Below, piece after piece: positions 52,107-61,072 of a stretch of DNA of 64,000 nucleotides. Both the position numbers and the translations under genes were made by a program. Source of the stretch: Sphingopyxis sp. LC81 (lineage in GTDB: Bacteria; Pseudomonadota; Alphaproteobacteria; Sphingomonadales; Sphingomonadaceae); assembly GCF_000756375.1 (NCBI RefSeq), contig NZ_JNFD01000035.1:99501-163500 (forward strand), given 5' to 3'. The notes under the pieces are model-generated. The model ran no database searches, was not told the DNA's origin, and worked only from the letters and a program-made list of their open reading frames with translations. Positions within the stretch are counted from its first letter, which is position 1; the number at the start of each line of letters is the position of its first letter.

Positions 52107-52400
52107 ATGTCGCGCATCTGCGAACTGACCGGCAAGGGCCGCCAGGTTGGCCACAATGTGAGCCACGCCAACAACAAGACCAAGCGCACCTTCCTGCCCA
52201 ACCTGCAGAATGTGACGCTGCTGTCGGACGCGCTCGGCAAGGGTGTGAAGCTGCGCGTGTCGACCCACGGTCTGCGCACGGTCGAGCATAATGGCGGTCT
52301 CGACAACTGGCTGCTGAAGGCCGGCGACGACCAGCTGTCGACTTCGGCACGCAAGGTGAAGAAGGAAGTCGCGAAGAAGCTGGCCGAAAAGGCCGCTTAA
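52107..52400 (+). CDS. rpmB: 50S ribosomal protein L28
   Basis: 97 aa. [20 protein letters not shown] and [13 protein letters not shown] are standard for L28; the C-terminal extension is of alphaproteobacterial length. Basic, part of the 50S subunit. Promoter-like TTGACG (51985-51990) lies about 120 nt upstream. A short GC stem with a T run follows the stop. Confidence 0.96.
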   Translation: MSRICELTGKGRQVGHNVSHANNKTKRTFLPNLQNVTLLSDALGKGVKLRVSTHGLRTVEHNGGLDNWLLKAGDDQLSTSARKVKKEVAKKLAEKAA

Positions 52401-52426
52401 GCGCTTTCGAATCGCTAATCGCAATC

Positions 52427-52455
52427 AGGCCGCCGGGTTACCGCGCGGCCTTTTT
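52427..52455 (+). terminator. rpmB terminator
   Basis: AGGCCGC (52427-52433) and GCGGCCT (52445-52451) form a 7-bp stem followed by TTTT. The stop codon of the convergent phytase-like gene (52438-52440) lies in the loop. Confidence 0.75.
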
Positions 52456-53439
52456 GCTGTCCGGCCCCTTTTTCGGCGGCAGGCCCACCAGCTCGAATTG
52501 CAGCAGCAGACTGCGCTGCCAGACGTTGAAATTATCGTCGGCGACGAGCCACAACCAGGTCCGCCCCTGCTCGACCGAGATCGCGGCGCCTTCATAATTT
52601 TCGGCGAGCGCGGCGGGAACCCGGCCGATCGTCCGTGACCGCACGACAGCGTCCTTCTTGATGTCCGCGGGGTCGACGACAGCGACGATCGTCGTGAAAA
52701 CGGGGTCGAACCCGAGCCGCCGGTGGACGAGCAGGATGCGCCCGTCGGGCAGCGCCGCGGCATCGCTGACCAGCCCGCGCCCCGCCGAATCATAAAAGAA
52801 GCGAATCGGCGCGGGGCCGGGCGCGGCCGGATCGCCGGTGTAGATCAACGCCTCGCGCCCGCGCGGATCGTCGTTGGCGTCTTCCAGAAACACGACCGTC
52901 CGGCCGTCCGCCAGCCGCGCCATCGCCTCAGGCCCGCGATTCCTGGGCCAGCGCGCCGGTTCGGGCAGCTTGCGTCGCGACTCGATGGCCGAAAGACCGG
53001 CATCGAGTCGCCAGATTTCGTTGATCCCCTCGAGCGCGATCCAGCTCTTGCCGCTTTCGGGGGCGACAAACATCGCCTCGGCATCGACCATGGATTTGCG
53101 TTGCGGCCGGCCGTCGGGCGTCGGCAGCGCGCGAATCCGGACATCCGAAACCGAACCGCGCGCATCGAGCGTCAGGCGCACCCAATAACCATTGTCGCCG
53201 ATCAGCTGAAACCGGTCCGGCCCCATCCACGCGAGCGCCGAAAAGCCGCCGAACCGGCTGTGCGGGCTGACGAGATGCCAGCCGCGGACGAACCGCATCG
53301 CACCCGCAGTCTCGGGCGCGAAGACCAGCGGACGCGCGGCGGCGCCTTCGGTCATATCACCCTTCGGAAAGCGCATCACGGTGCCGGGCACCGGGCCGAC
53401 GGCCAGAAATATCAGGGCAGCGAAGAGCAAACGGCGCAT
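52438..53439 (-). CDS. esterase-like-activity-of-phytase family protein, exported
   Basis: 333 aa. Signal peptide (MRRLLFAALIFLAVGPVPG), then a beta-propeller-like domain of the phytase-esterase family: FGGFSALAWMGPDRFQLIGD near residue 64, KSMVDAEAMFVAPESGKSWIALEG near 113. Periplasmic; reported members hydrolyse phosphate esters, but the specific reaction is not known. It ends convergent with rpmB inside its terminator loop. Confidence 0.82.
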   Translation of the reverse strand: MRRLLFAALIFLAVGPVPGTVMRFPKGDMTEGAAARPLVFAPETAGAMRFVRGWHLVSPHSRFGGFSALAWMGPDRFQLIGDNGYWVRLTLDARGSVSDVRIRALPTPDGRPQRKSMVDAEAMFVAPESGKSWIALEGINEIWRLDAGLSAIESRRKLPEPARWPRNRGPEAMARLADGRTVVFLEDANDDPRGREALIYTGDPAAPGPAPIRFFYDSAGRGLVSDAAALPDGRILLVHRRLGFDPVFTTIVAVVDPADIKKDAVVRSRTIGRVPAALAENYEGAAISVEQGRTWLWLVADDNFNVWQRSLLLQFELVGLPPKKGPDSKKAAR

Positions 53440-53600
53440 CGCCGCGGGTTAGGGCGGCGATCCGCGAAAGGGAAGCGGTTCGCCGCAGAAAGCTGAACAA
53501 TAGCCAACAATGATGTTCAGGCTTCGCTCAATGCGAATCGGGCAAAACCTGTTTCATCGACAAAGCCCAGTCGGGCCAATGACGACGAAGGAGAACGACA

Positions 53601-54008
53601 ATGAAAAAGATGGTGACCCTCTCGATCGCCGCCCTGATGTCCACCGCGACGCTGGGCATGGCGGCTCCCGCCGCGGCGCAGAACGGCTATTATGACCGCG
53701 ACGGCTATTCGAGCTATTACAGCGGCTATGATCGCGACGACCGTCGCTATGACCGCTATGACCGCCGCGACTATCGCCGCGACCGCCGCGATTATCGCAA
53801 CGATCGCCGCTATTACCGTGGTGACCGCCGCAACTATCGCCAGTGCGACAAGGGCACCGGCGGCACCGTGATCGGTGCGATTGCGGGCGGCCTTGCCGGT
53901 CATGAAATCGCCGGTCGCGGCGACCGCACGGTCGGCACGATCATCGGCGGCGCCGTCGGCGCCCTCGCCGGCCGCGCGATCGACAAGGGGAATGACGGCT
54001 GCCGTTAA
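53601..54008 (+). CDS. glycine-zipper 2TM-domain envelope protein
   Basis: 135 aa. Signal peptide ending near AAPAAAQ (27), a low-complexity Tyr/Asp/Arg stretch of YDRDDRR-type repeats (about 30-80), one Cys, and a glycine zipper GTVIGAIAGGLAGHEIAG ... GTIIGGAVGALAG. Such small proteins of the 17-kDa/RcnB-like group sit at the outer membrane; function is unclear. A strong terminator follows. Confidence 0.82.
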   Translation: MKKMVTLSIAALMSTATLGMAAPAAAQNGYYDRDGYSSYYSGYDRDDRRYDRYDRRDYRRDRRDYRNDRRYYRGDRRNYRQCDKGTGGTVIGAIAGGLAGHEIAGRGDRTVGTIIGGAVGALAGRAIDKGNDGCR

Positions 54009-54047
54009 GGGCTGTCCCGACCCCCAATAATTCCCTCTCCCCTTTCA

Positions 54048-54082
54048 CCCCGTCCGGCCCCGTGCCGGGCGGGGTTTTCTTT
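54048..54082 (+). terminator. rho-independent terminator
   Basis: Stem CCCCGTCCGGC (54048-54058) / GCCGGGCGGGG (54064-54074) with one T-G pair and loop CCCGT, followed by TTTTCTTT. It lies 39 nt after the glycine-zipper gene. Confidence 0.88.
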
Positions 54083-54198
54083 GCGCCCGGCAGGCCGGGG
54101 AGGAGGCGCTTGCCATAACGCCTGCGAAAGCCTAGGTTTGCTGCCAAGTGCACGCCTGCGGTCTTGCGGGCGCGTGAGCAGAACAGGTTACAATAGCC

Positions 54199-55302
54199 AT
54201 GCGGCAAATGGCAGCGCCATCAGGGCGACCGCCGCGGCCAAGTTCAAGAACGGGCCCGGCGGCAAAAGGACGAAACAAGGCGGGCGGCGAAGCGCGTCCG
54301 ATGCCGATCGCACGGCCGCGCAGCTATGCCGCGATCGACCTTGGCACCAACAATTGCCGGCTTTTGATCGCGCGCCCGCAAAATGGCGAGCTCGTCGTCA
54401 TCGACGCTTTTTCCCGCATCGTCCGCCTCGGCGAGGGATTGCACGGCAGCGGACGGATCAGCGACGCCGCGATGGACCGCACCGTCGCCGCGCTGTCGAT
54501 CTGCGCCGACAAGCTGCGCCGCCGTCACGTCTCGCTGTCGCGCGCGGTCGCGACCGAAGCGTGCCGCCGCGCGAGCAATGGCGAGGAACTGGCCGAGCGG
54601 GTCCGCCGCGAAACGGGCATTGTCCTCGACATCATCTCCGCCGCCGAAGAGGCGCGGCTCGCGGTGCTCGGCTGCCACAATCTGATGGAGCCGGGCGAAG
54701 GCCCGGCGCTGATCTTCGACATCGGCGGCGGCTCGACCGAGTTGATGCACGTCGATGTGTCGGACCATGACGTCAAGATCCACGACTGGATCAGCGTGCC
54801 GTGGGGCGTCGTCTCGCTGACCGAACATGCGCCGCTTCCCGACGACAGCCTCGCCGGCCGCCAGGCCGCCTATGCGCATATGCGCGAAGTGACGCGCGAA
54901 GCCTTTGCCGCCTTTGCCGGGCGCGCCGAGCGCTTTGCCGGACAGAAACTGCGCCTGCTCGGCACCAGCGGCACGGTGACGACGCTCGCCAGCGTTTTCC
55001 TCGACCTGCCGCGTTATGACCGACGCGCCGTCGACGGGCTGGTCGTGCCGTCGGATGCGATGCGCGACATCAGCCGCCGCCTCGCCGACGCCAGCATCGC
55101 CGACCGCGCCGAAATCGCGTGCATCGGCCGCGAGCGCGCCGACCTCGTCGTCGCGGGCTGCGCGATCCTCGAGAGCATCATCGACCTGTGGCCTGCAGTG
55201 CGCGTCGGGGTCGCCGACCGCGGCATCCGCGAGGGCATATTGCGCACGCTGGCGATGCAGGGCCGCGACATCCCCGTCACCCGCCGCGAGTATCGCAAAT
55301 GA
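54199..55302 (+). CDS. ppx: Ppx/GppA-family exopolyphosphatase
   Basis: 367 aa. After a basic disordered N-terminal extension (about 1-40) the ASKHA phosphatase core starts with YAAIDLGTNNCRLLIARP and contains IFDIGGGSTEL (phosphate 2) and LLGTSGTVTTLAS. Cleaves inorganic polyphosphate or pppGpp; Ppx vs GppA cannot be separated here. Its TGA overlaps the rlmE ATG. Confidence 0.9.
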   Translation: MRQMAAPSGRPPRPSSRTGPAAKGRNKAGGEARPMPIARPRSYAAIDLGTNNCRLLIARPQNGELVVIDAFSRIVRLGEGLHGSGRISDAAMDRTVAALSICADKLRRRHVSLSRAVATEACRRASNGEELAERVRRETGIVLDIISAAEEARLAVLGCHNLMEPGEGPALIFDIGGGSTELMHVDVSDHDVKIHDWISVPWGVVSLTEHAPLPDDSLAGRQAAYAHMREVTREAFAAFAGRAERFAGQKLRLLGTSGTVTTLASVFLDLPRYDRRAVDGLVVPSDAMRDISRRLADASIADRAEIACIGRERADLVVAGCAILESIIDLWPAVRVGVADRGIREGILRTLAMQGRDIPVTRREYRK

Positions 55303-56012
55303 GCGGCGGAAGCGGAAAGGGCGGCGGTTCGGGCCGCGGCGGTCTGCATGTCCGCGTCAAAACCGCGCGCAAGCGCAGCGTCTCGTCGACGCGCTGGCTG
55401 CAGCGGCAATTGAACGATCCCTATGTCCGCCGCGCGCAGGCCGAAGGCTATCGCTCGCGTGCCGCGTACAAGCTGATCGAACTCGACGATAAATTCGGCT
55501 TCCTCAAGAAATCGCGCGCGGTCGTCGATCTGGGCATCACGCCGGGCGGCTGGTCGCAGGTCGTGCGCAAGGCGAACCCCCGCGCGCGCGTCGCCGGAAT
55601 CGACCTCCTCCACTGCGAGCCGATCGAGGGCGTCGAAATCCTCGAAATGGATTTCATGGACGATGCGGCGCCGGGCGCGCTGATCGAGGCGCTGGGCAGC
55701 GCCCCCGACCTCGTCATTTCGGACATGGCGGCGAACACCGTCGGCCATCAACAGACCGACCATCTGCGCACGATCGGCCTTGCCGAAACCGCCGCCGATT
55801 TCGCGGTGCAGAACCTGCTGCCCGGCGGCGCGTTTGTCGCCAAGGTGTTCGCAGGCGGCGCCGACCACACGCTGCTGACTCTGCTAAAACGTCACTTCAC
55901 AACGGTAAAGCACGCCAAACCGCCGGCGAGCCGCAAGGGGTCGCCCGAACTTTATGTCATCGCCCAGGGCTTCAAGGGCCGCAGGGGTGCCGACGAGGCG
56001 GGCGCAGAATAA
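55299..56012 (+). CDS. rlmE: 23S rRNA (uridine-2552-2'-O)-methyltransferase
   Basis: 237 aa. Coupled to ppx through ATGA. Gly/Arg/Lys-rich leader (1-30), then the FtsJ Rossmann domain: SRAAYKLIELDDKFGFL, VVDLGITPGGWSQVV (SAM), DLVISDMAANTVG, FVAKVF. The K-D-K-E tetrad (K in YKLIE, D in SDM, K in VAKVF, E in SPELY) is present. Methylates U2552 of 23S rRNA in 50S maturation. Confidence 0.94.
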   Translation: MSGGSGKGGGSGRGGLHVRVKTARKRSVSSTRWLQRQLNDPYVRRAQAEGYRSRAAYKLIELDDKFGFLKKSRAVVDLGITPGGWSQVVRKANPRARVAGIDLLHCEPIEGVEILEMDFMDDAAPGALIEALGSAPDLVISDMAANTVGHQQTDHLRTIGLAETAADFAVQNLLPGGAFVAKVFAGGADHTLLTLLKRHFTTVKHAKPPASRKGSPELYVIAQGFKGRRGADEAGAE

Positions 56013-56045
56013 TCGGGTCATGGGCCGAACCGGGGGGATATTTTG

Positions 56046-57509
56046 ATGGGCAAGTCGAAGCAGTCGGTCACGGCTGTGACGCTCGCCGCGCTGATGCTCG
56101 CATCGTGCGGCGGCGGGGGCGGTTCGGGCACAACCGGAAGCGGCGGCCCCGTCACGGTCACTCCGACGCCGACGCCTACCCCCACCCCGACCGCCACGTG
56201 CGCGCTGGCGTCGCGTCAGGCTTTTGCGAAAGCGGTGATCGACGAATGGTATCTGTTCCCGAACGACGTCGCGAACGTCAGCGCGGCGAGCCATAGCAAT
56301 GTCCAATCCTATATCGACGCGCTCGTCGCCCCGGCACGCGCGCTGAACAAGGATCGTTTCTTCACCTACATCACCTCGATCGCCGAGGAGAACGCCTTCT
56401 TCGCCAGCGGATCGAGCGCGGGCTTCGGCGTTCGCTTGTCCTATGATGCGGTCAATCAGCGCATCCTCATCGCCGAAGCCTATGAGAGCGCGCCGGCATT
56501 TGCCGCGGGGATCGACCGCGGCACGGCGATCGTCGCGATCGGCACGAACAGCGACAATTTGCGCACCGTGGCAAACATCGTCGCCGCCGAAGGGACCGCG
56601 GGCCTCACCAATGCCCTCGGCCCCAACGACCCGGGCGTCAGCCGCGTGCTGCGCATCACCGACGCGACCGGAACGCGCGACGTCACCGTCGCCAAGGCCA
56701 ATTATTCGCTCGACCCGGTTTCGGACCGCTATGGCGCCAAGATCATCACCGAGGGCGGCCGCAGCTTTGGCTATCTTAACCTGCGCACTTTCATCTCGTC
56801 GGCGAACGATCAGTTAAAGGCGGCCTTCGCCGATTTCGGCGCGCGCGGCGTGACCGACATCATCATCGATTTCCGCTATAATGGCGGCGGCCTCGTTTCG
56901 ACCGCCAATCTGATGGGCGATTTGATGGGTGCCAATCGCGCCGGGCAGATTTTCTCGCAGACCCGTTTCCGCCCCACTAAGTCCGCCGAGAATGAAGAAC
57001 ATCGCTTCACTCCGGTAAACCAGTCGATCGCGCCGACGCGCATCGCCTTCATCGGCACCGGGTCGACCGCATCGGCGAGCGAGCTCGTGATCAATTCGAT
57101 GCTGCCCTATCTCGGCACCAATATGACGCTGGTCGGCGGCAACACCTATGGCAAGCCGGTCGGCCAGATCGCGCTCGACAAGGCCGAATGCGACGACCGC
57201 ATGCGCGTCGTCGCATTCGCGACGGCCAATTCGGCCGGCTCGGGCGACTATTATGACGGGCTCGCCCCGAAAATCACGAACAGCTGCGCCGCGAGCGACG
57301 ACCTGACCGTCCCGCTCGGCGACCCGCGCGAGGCGTCGATCCGCGCCGCGATCGGTTTCCTGTCGGGCAACGCCTGTACCACGCGCATCGCCGACGCCAG
57401 CGCGGGTCCGGCGGCGCGGAGCCGCAGCGCCCGCATGCTCGCCGAGCCCGAAATGCTGACCCCCGAACGGCCGAGCGCGGCGCAGCGCGAACTGCCCGGG
57501 CTGTTCTGA
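56046..57509 (+). CDS. S41-family peptidase lipoprotein
   Basis: 487 aa from ATG 56046. Lipobox LMLASC at about residue 22, a Gly/Ser then (PT)n linker, a helical N-domain, a PDZ-like segment (SAGFGVRLSYD, AYESAPAFAAGI) and the S41/CtpA catalytic domain. The Ser lies in TASASELV and the Lys in TYGKPVGQ. Likely a periplasmic C-terminal-processing-type protease anchored to the outer membrane. The last 60 residues are a disordered tail. Confidence 0.88.
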   Translation: MGKSKQSVTAVTLAALMLASCGGGGGSGTTGSGGPVTVTPTPTPTPTPTATCALASRQAFAKAVIDEWYLFPNDVANVSAASHSNVQSYIDALVAPARALNKDRFFTYITSIAEENAFFASGSSAGFGVRLSYDAVNQRILIAEAYESAPAFAAGIDRGTAIVAIGTNSDNLRTVANIVAAEGTAGLTNALGPNDPGVSRVLRITDATGTRDVTVAKANYSLDPVSDRYGAKIITEGGRSFGYLNLRTFISSANDQLKAAFADFGARGVTDIIIDFRYNGGGLVSTANLMGDLMGANRAGQIFSQTRFRPTKSAENEEHRFTPVNQSIAPTRIAFIGTGSTASASELVINSMLPYLGTNMTLVGGNTYGKPVGQIALDKAECDDRMRVVAFATANSAGSGDYYDGLAPKITNSCAASDDLTVPLGDPREASIRAAIGFLSGNACTTRIADASAGPAARSRSARMLAEPEMLTPERPSAAQRELPGLF

Positions 57510-57533
57510 TCGCCCCCTGCTGCATCGCAGCAA

Positions 57534-57562
57534 TTGACCGCGGCCCGGAAAAGGGGCTAACG
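57534..57562 (+). promoter_or_regulatory. putative promoter of the B12 riboswitch-btuB transcript
   Basis: TTGACC (57534-57539) and CTAACG (57557-57562) with a 17-nt spacer place the start site near 57569, just before the first aptamer stem at 57573. The -10 is weak. Confidence 0.5.
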
Positions 57563-57572
57563 GCCGCGGCAA

Positions 57573-58002
57573 GCGACAGGTTCCCCGGCGACGGGGAGCA
57601 GGGTCCTTCCTGGCTAGATCGAGGCGCCGTGACGGAGCTGATTTTGGCCGAGTGCAAGGAGCGAGGAGGGAGCGATGCCTTTGCATCGTGACCGACGAGC
57701 GACACGGCAATCGACCAAAATCAGCCCGCCCCTTTGGGGTTGGCGCTGGAAGGGGCTCGGACGGCGTCGCGTTGCTTGTCCGGGCAACCAGCCCGGCCCG
57801 CGCAACGCTCCTCGCCGAGCCCCTTCCAGCGCCAATCACGGCGCCTCGATCTAGCCAGGAAGGACCCCAAGAGGGAACGGGACAACCCCGGCTGCCCCTG
57901 CAACTGTACGCGGCGAGCCATCGGCCACTTGCCATTGGGATTCCGGTCCCGAGAAGGCGGCCGACCGGCGCTGACCCGCAAGCCAGGAGACCTGCCCGTC
58001 GC
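57573..58002 (+). ncRNA. cobalamin riboswitch, aptamer interrupted by a 267-bp element
   Basis: 5' part (57573-57600): P1 strand GCGAC-AGGT and hairpin TCCCC/GGGGA. 3' part from 57870: AGAGGGAACGGG, then GGCTGCCCCTGCAACTGTA, the ccggtcccgagaaggc segment, and the B12 box AGCCAGGAGACCTGCC at 57981-57996. P1 closes with ACCT and GTCGC (57990-57993, 57998-58002). It senses adenosylcobalamin and should reduce expression of the btuB-cob operon. The two halves are separated by the inverted-repeat element. Confidence 0.88.
57601..57867. mobile_element. MITE-like inverted-repeat element inside the riboswitch
   Basis: Perfect 32-nt terminal inverted repeats, 57601-57632 (begins GGGTCCTTCCTGGCTAG) and 57836-57867. 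Inside are two more inverted repeats: 11 nt (57637-57647 with 57715-57725), and 21 nt (57740-57760 with 57815-57835) with two further stems within it. The dinucleotide CA flanks both ends (57599-57600, 57868-57869), a possible target duplication. No ORF and no transposase. Whether it is a true mobile element or a riboswitch expansion is inference. Confidence 0.8.
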
Positions 58003-58155
58003 CGTCGTCTTTCGCGCGGACAGGGTGTGCCGGGCGGACGGGGGTGAACCCGCATGACGACAAGCTTGGCTGCGCATGGGCGCGGGCGATGTCGTGTGTC
58101 CCCGGGACAACCGCATCGACCGTGTGCGTGAGCGGCATTGTCGAGGGGTTATCCT

Positions 58156-60120
58156 GTGTTCAAAGTGATTTTCCGAAGTTCAATCTGCCTCGCCGCCGTT
58201 GCGGCATCCTCCGCTGCGTTCGCCGACGAGGCGTCGACCGCGCACGCCGTCGCCGCCGACGGCGACAGCATCATCGTCACCGCGACGCGCGCGCCGCTGA
58301 CGCTCGACGAAGTGCCGTCGTCGATCGCCGTGCTCGACAAGGAAGCGATCGATCGCGCGCAGGATATCGGCGTCACCGAACTCCTGCTCCGCACGCCCGG
58401 CATCAGCATCGCGCGCAACGGCGGCTATGGCACGTCGACATCGCTCCGCATCCGCGGCGCCGAATCGGAGCACACGGTCGTCGTGATCGACGGGGTGAAG
58501 CTGAACGACCCGTCGTCGACCGGCGGCGGCTTCAACTTCGCCAATCTGCTCGTCGGCGATATCGACCGGATCGAGGTGCTGCGCGGGCCGCAGTCGATCC
58601 TGTGGGGCAGCCAGGCGATCGGCGGCGTCGTCAATGTCGTCACCGCCTCGCCCGAAAAATCGCTCGAAGGCAGCTTCGACCTTGAGGCCGGGTCGCGCCA
58701 GACAGTGAGCGCGCGCGCCACGGTCGGCGGCCGCACTGGTCCGCTCGCCTGGCGCCTCGGCGGCCAGCGCTTCACCACCGACGGCATTTCGTCGCACGCC
58801 AAGGCGTTCGGCGGGGTCGAGCGCGACGGCTATCGCAACACGAATCTTTCGGGCCGCGCCGAACTGGCGCTGGCCGACAATGTCAGCGCCGAGGTGCGCG
58901 GCTATTATTCGAGCGGCCGCGTCGAATTCGACGGCTTCAACGCCGACAGCAACGACTATGGGCTAAACAAGGAGTTCGTCGGCTATGCGGGGCTCAATTT
59001 CGACCTCGCCGGCGGGCGGTTCCGCAACCGCGTCGCTTTTGCCTATACCGACACCAACCGCGACAATTTCAATCCCGACCGTGCGCGTCCGCAGAGCTTC
59101 GAGGCCGACGGCCAGAACAAGCGCTGGGAATATCAGGGCAGCTTCGATGTCTCGGATCGCATCACCGCGATCTTCGGGGTCGAAAATGAACGCTCGGACT
59201 TCCGCAGCCGTTCGCCCTCGGCATCGCTGGCAACCCCGCTTCCGGCGTTCGTGCGCGGCAAGGCCGAACTCACGAGCGCCTATGGCCAATTGAGCATCGA
59301 ACCCGTCGACGGCCTGACGCTCAACGGCGGCGTCCGCTATGACGATCACGATCGTTACGGCGGGCAGACCTTGTTCGCGGCGGGCGGCGTCTGGCGCCTC
59401 GCCACCGGCACCGTGCTGCGCGCCAGCTATGGCGAAGGCTTCAAGGCGCCGTCGCTCTATCAGCTGTTCAGCGAATATGGGAATGTCGGGCTCGACCCCG
59501 AGGAAGCGCATGGCTGGGAAGCCGGCATCGAGCAGCATCTGTTCGACCGCAAGCTCGTCGTCGGCGCGAGCTGGTTCGACCGCACGACGACCAACCAGAT
59601 CATCTTCAACAGCTGCAGCTTTCCGACCTCGACCGATCCGCGCTGCACGATCCCTGGCAGCAGCCCGGCGATCCCGCGCTTCGGCTATTATCTCAACGTC
59701 GCGCGCAGCGAAGCGCATGGCGTCGAGGCATCCGCGGCGCTGACGCTCGGCGGGCTGACGCTCGACGGCAACTACAGCTGGATCGTCGCCGAGGATCGCT
59801 CCGAAGGCACCGCCAATTTCGGCAAATGGCTGCCGCGCCGCCCGCGCAACACCGCCAACGCCTCGGCGAGCTATGCGTTCGGCTTCGGGCTCGAACTCGG
59901 TGCGGCGGTGCGCTGGTCGGGCAAGAGCTATGACAATGCGAGCAATGCGACGCGCCTCGACGATTATACGCTCGTCGATCTGCGCGCCGAATATGCGCTG
60001 TCCGATGCGGTGAAGCTGTTCGCGCGCGCCGAGAATATCTTCGACGAGCAATATATGACGGCGTTGCGCTATGGCTCGCTCGGCCGCAGCATCTACGCCG
60101 GCATCCGGGGCCGCTTCTGA
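58156..60120 (+). CDS. btuB: BtuB-type TonB-dependent vitamin B12 receptor
   Basis: 654 aa from GTG 58156 (GAGGGG 7 nt upstream). Signal peptide ending near SAAFADE, TonB box region DSIIVTATRAPLTLDEV, plug with GVTELLLRTPGISIARN and RGAESEHTVVVIDGV, and a barrel ending SIYAGIRGRF. Position immediately after the cobalamin riboswitch and before cob genes supports cobalamin or corrinoid import. Start codons further up are in frame but poorly placed. Confidence 0.9.
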   Translation: MFKVIFRSSICLAAVAASSAAFADEASTAHAVAADGDSIIVTATRAPLTLDEVPSSIAVLDKEAIDRAQDIGVTELLLRTPGISIARNGGYGTSTSLRIRGAESEHTVVVIDGVKLNDPSSTGGGFNFANLLVGDIDRIEVLRGPQSILWGSQAIGGVVNVVTASPEKSLEGSFDLEAGSRQTVSARATVGGRTGPLAWRLGGQRFTTDGISSHAKAFGGVERDGYRNTNLSGRAELALADNVSAEVRGYYSSGRVEFDGFNADSNDYGLNKEFVGYAGLNFDLAGGRFRNRVAFAYTDTNRDNFNPDRARPQSFEADGQNKRWEYQGSFDVSDRITAIFGVENERSDFRSRSPSASLATPLPAFVRGKAELTSAYGQLSIEPVDGLTLNGGVRYDDHDRYGGQTLFAAGGVWRLATGTVLRASYGEGFKAPSLYQLFSEYGNVGLDPEEAHGWEAGIEQHLFDRKLVVGASWFDRTTTNQIIFNSCSFPTSTDPRCTIPGSSPAIPRFGYYLNVARSEAHGVEASAALTLGGLTLDGNYSWIVAEDRSEGTANFGKWLPRRPRNTANASASYAFGFGLELGAAVRWSGKSYDNASNATRLDDYTLVDLRAEYALSDAVKLFARAENIFDEQYMTALRYGSLGRSIYAGIRGRF

Positions 60121-60665
60121 TGATCGCGCTGTCGGACCGGGGTGCCTCGGCGCTCTGGGTCTCGCTGCTGACGGCAGCGAGCACGGCAACGACGCTCGCG
60201 CTCGCCTGCGCGACTCCCTTTCCGGCGCTTGCGGCGCTCGCGGCGGTGCATATGCGCCGCCGCGATGGCGCGGCGCTCATGCTGTTCGCATGGGCCGCGA
60301 GCCAGTTCGTCGGCTTCTTCCTGCTCGGCTATCCGCGCGATGGAAGCACGCTGGGCTGGGGCGCCGGGCTCGGCACCGCGGCGGTCGGCTCGGCGCTCGC
60401 AAGCTATGCGGCGCTGCGGGCGCTCCCATACCGCTCGGTCGCGGCGCGGCTGAGCCTCGCCTATGCGGCAGGATTCACGGCGTTCAAGGGCATCATCCTC
60501 CTATGGGCGCTTGTCCTCGGGGGGCTGCACACCGCGATGGCGCCCGACCTGCTCGCCGAACAGTTCGTGCGCAACGGCGCGATCCTGATCGGGCTTTACG
60601 CCCTGTATCGTGCGCTCGTCGCGGTTGGCGTCCCGGCGCCGCCGCAACCGGCAACGGCCGCCTGA
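60120..60665 (+). CDS. unknown membrane protein of the B12 operon
   Basis: 181 aa, start overlapping the btuB stop (TGATG). About five to six hydrophobic segments (about 14-40, 50-70, 80-100, 112-135, 152-170), with LALACATPFPALAALAAVHM carrying a single Cys. I do not recognise the family. Its place between a B12 receptor and cobT suggests a role in corrinoid or cobalt passage across the inner membrane; similarity to small solitary transporters such as BtuM is only a thought, not shown. Confidence 0.7.
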   Translation: MIALSDRGASALWVSLLTAASTATTLALACATPFPALAALAAVHMRRRDGAALMLFAWAASQFVGFFLLGYPRDGSTLGWGAGLGTAAVGSALASYAALRALPYRSVAARLSLAYAAGFTAFKGIILLWALVLGGLHTAMAPDLLAEQFVRNGAILIGLYALYRALVAVGVPAPPQPATAA

Positions 60666-61072
60666 TGCTCACCCGCGTCGACCCGGGTCCGGCGGTGGTG
60701 GTGTGCAACACCTGCCGCCACAGCCGCGAATCCCGGGACGACACGACCGGCACGCGCGGCGGCGCGCGGCTCGTTGAAGCGCTGAAACGCCTCAAGGAAG
60801 ACGAGCCGCGTTATGCCGGTGTCGCGGTGCAGGAAATGGCGTGCCTGTTCGCGTGCCAGGATCATTGCACCGTCCACCTGCGCGCGCCTGACAAGGTCGG
60901 CTATGTCCTCGGCCGGTTTCAGGGCGATGAAAAGTCCGCGCGTGCCATCCTCGACTATGCGGTCCATTATGCGACAAGCGAGCATGGCCGCGTCCCCTTT
61001 TCGCTTTGGCCCGAAGGCGTCAAAGGGCATTTCATCACCCGCACCCCGCCACCAGGATTTGTCGCCGAATGA
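60665..61072 (+). CDS. DUF1636 putative metal-binding protein
   Basis: 135 aa, start overlapping the previous stop. Cys residues in CNTCRHSR near residue 14 and in EMACLFACQDHC near residue 58 give a four-Cys pattern (thioredoxin-like Fe-S type or metal site) characteristic of DUF1636. The family is repeatedly found in cobalamin gene clusters; its function is not established. The end overlaps cobT. Confidence 0.82.
   Translation: MLTRVDPGPAVVVCNTCRHSRESRDDTTGTRGGARLVEALKRLKEDEPRYAGVAVQEMACLFACQDHCTVHLRAPDKVGYVLGRFQGDEKSARAILDYAVHYATSEHGRVPFSLWPEGVKGHFITRTPPPGFVAE

Noticed and set aside
53690..53850. DNA repeat of GACCGCCGC-type units
   Set aside because: Explained by the Tyr/Asp/Arg low-complexity protein segment of the glycine-zipper gene.
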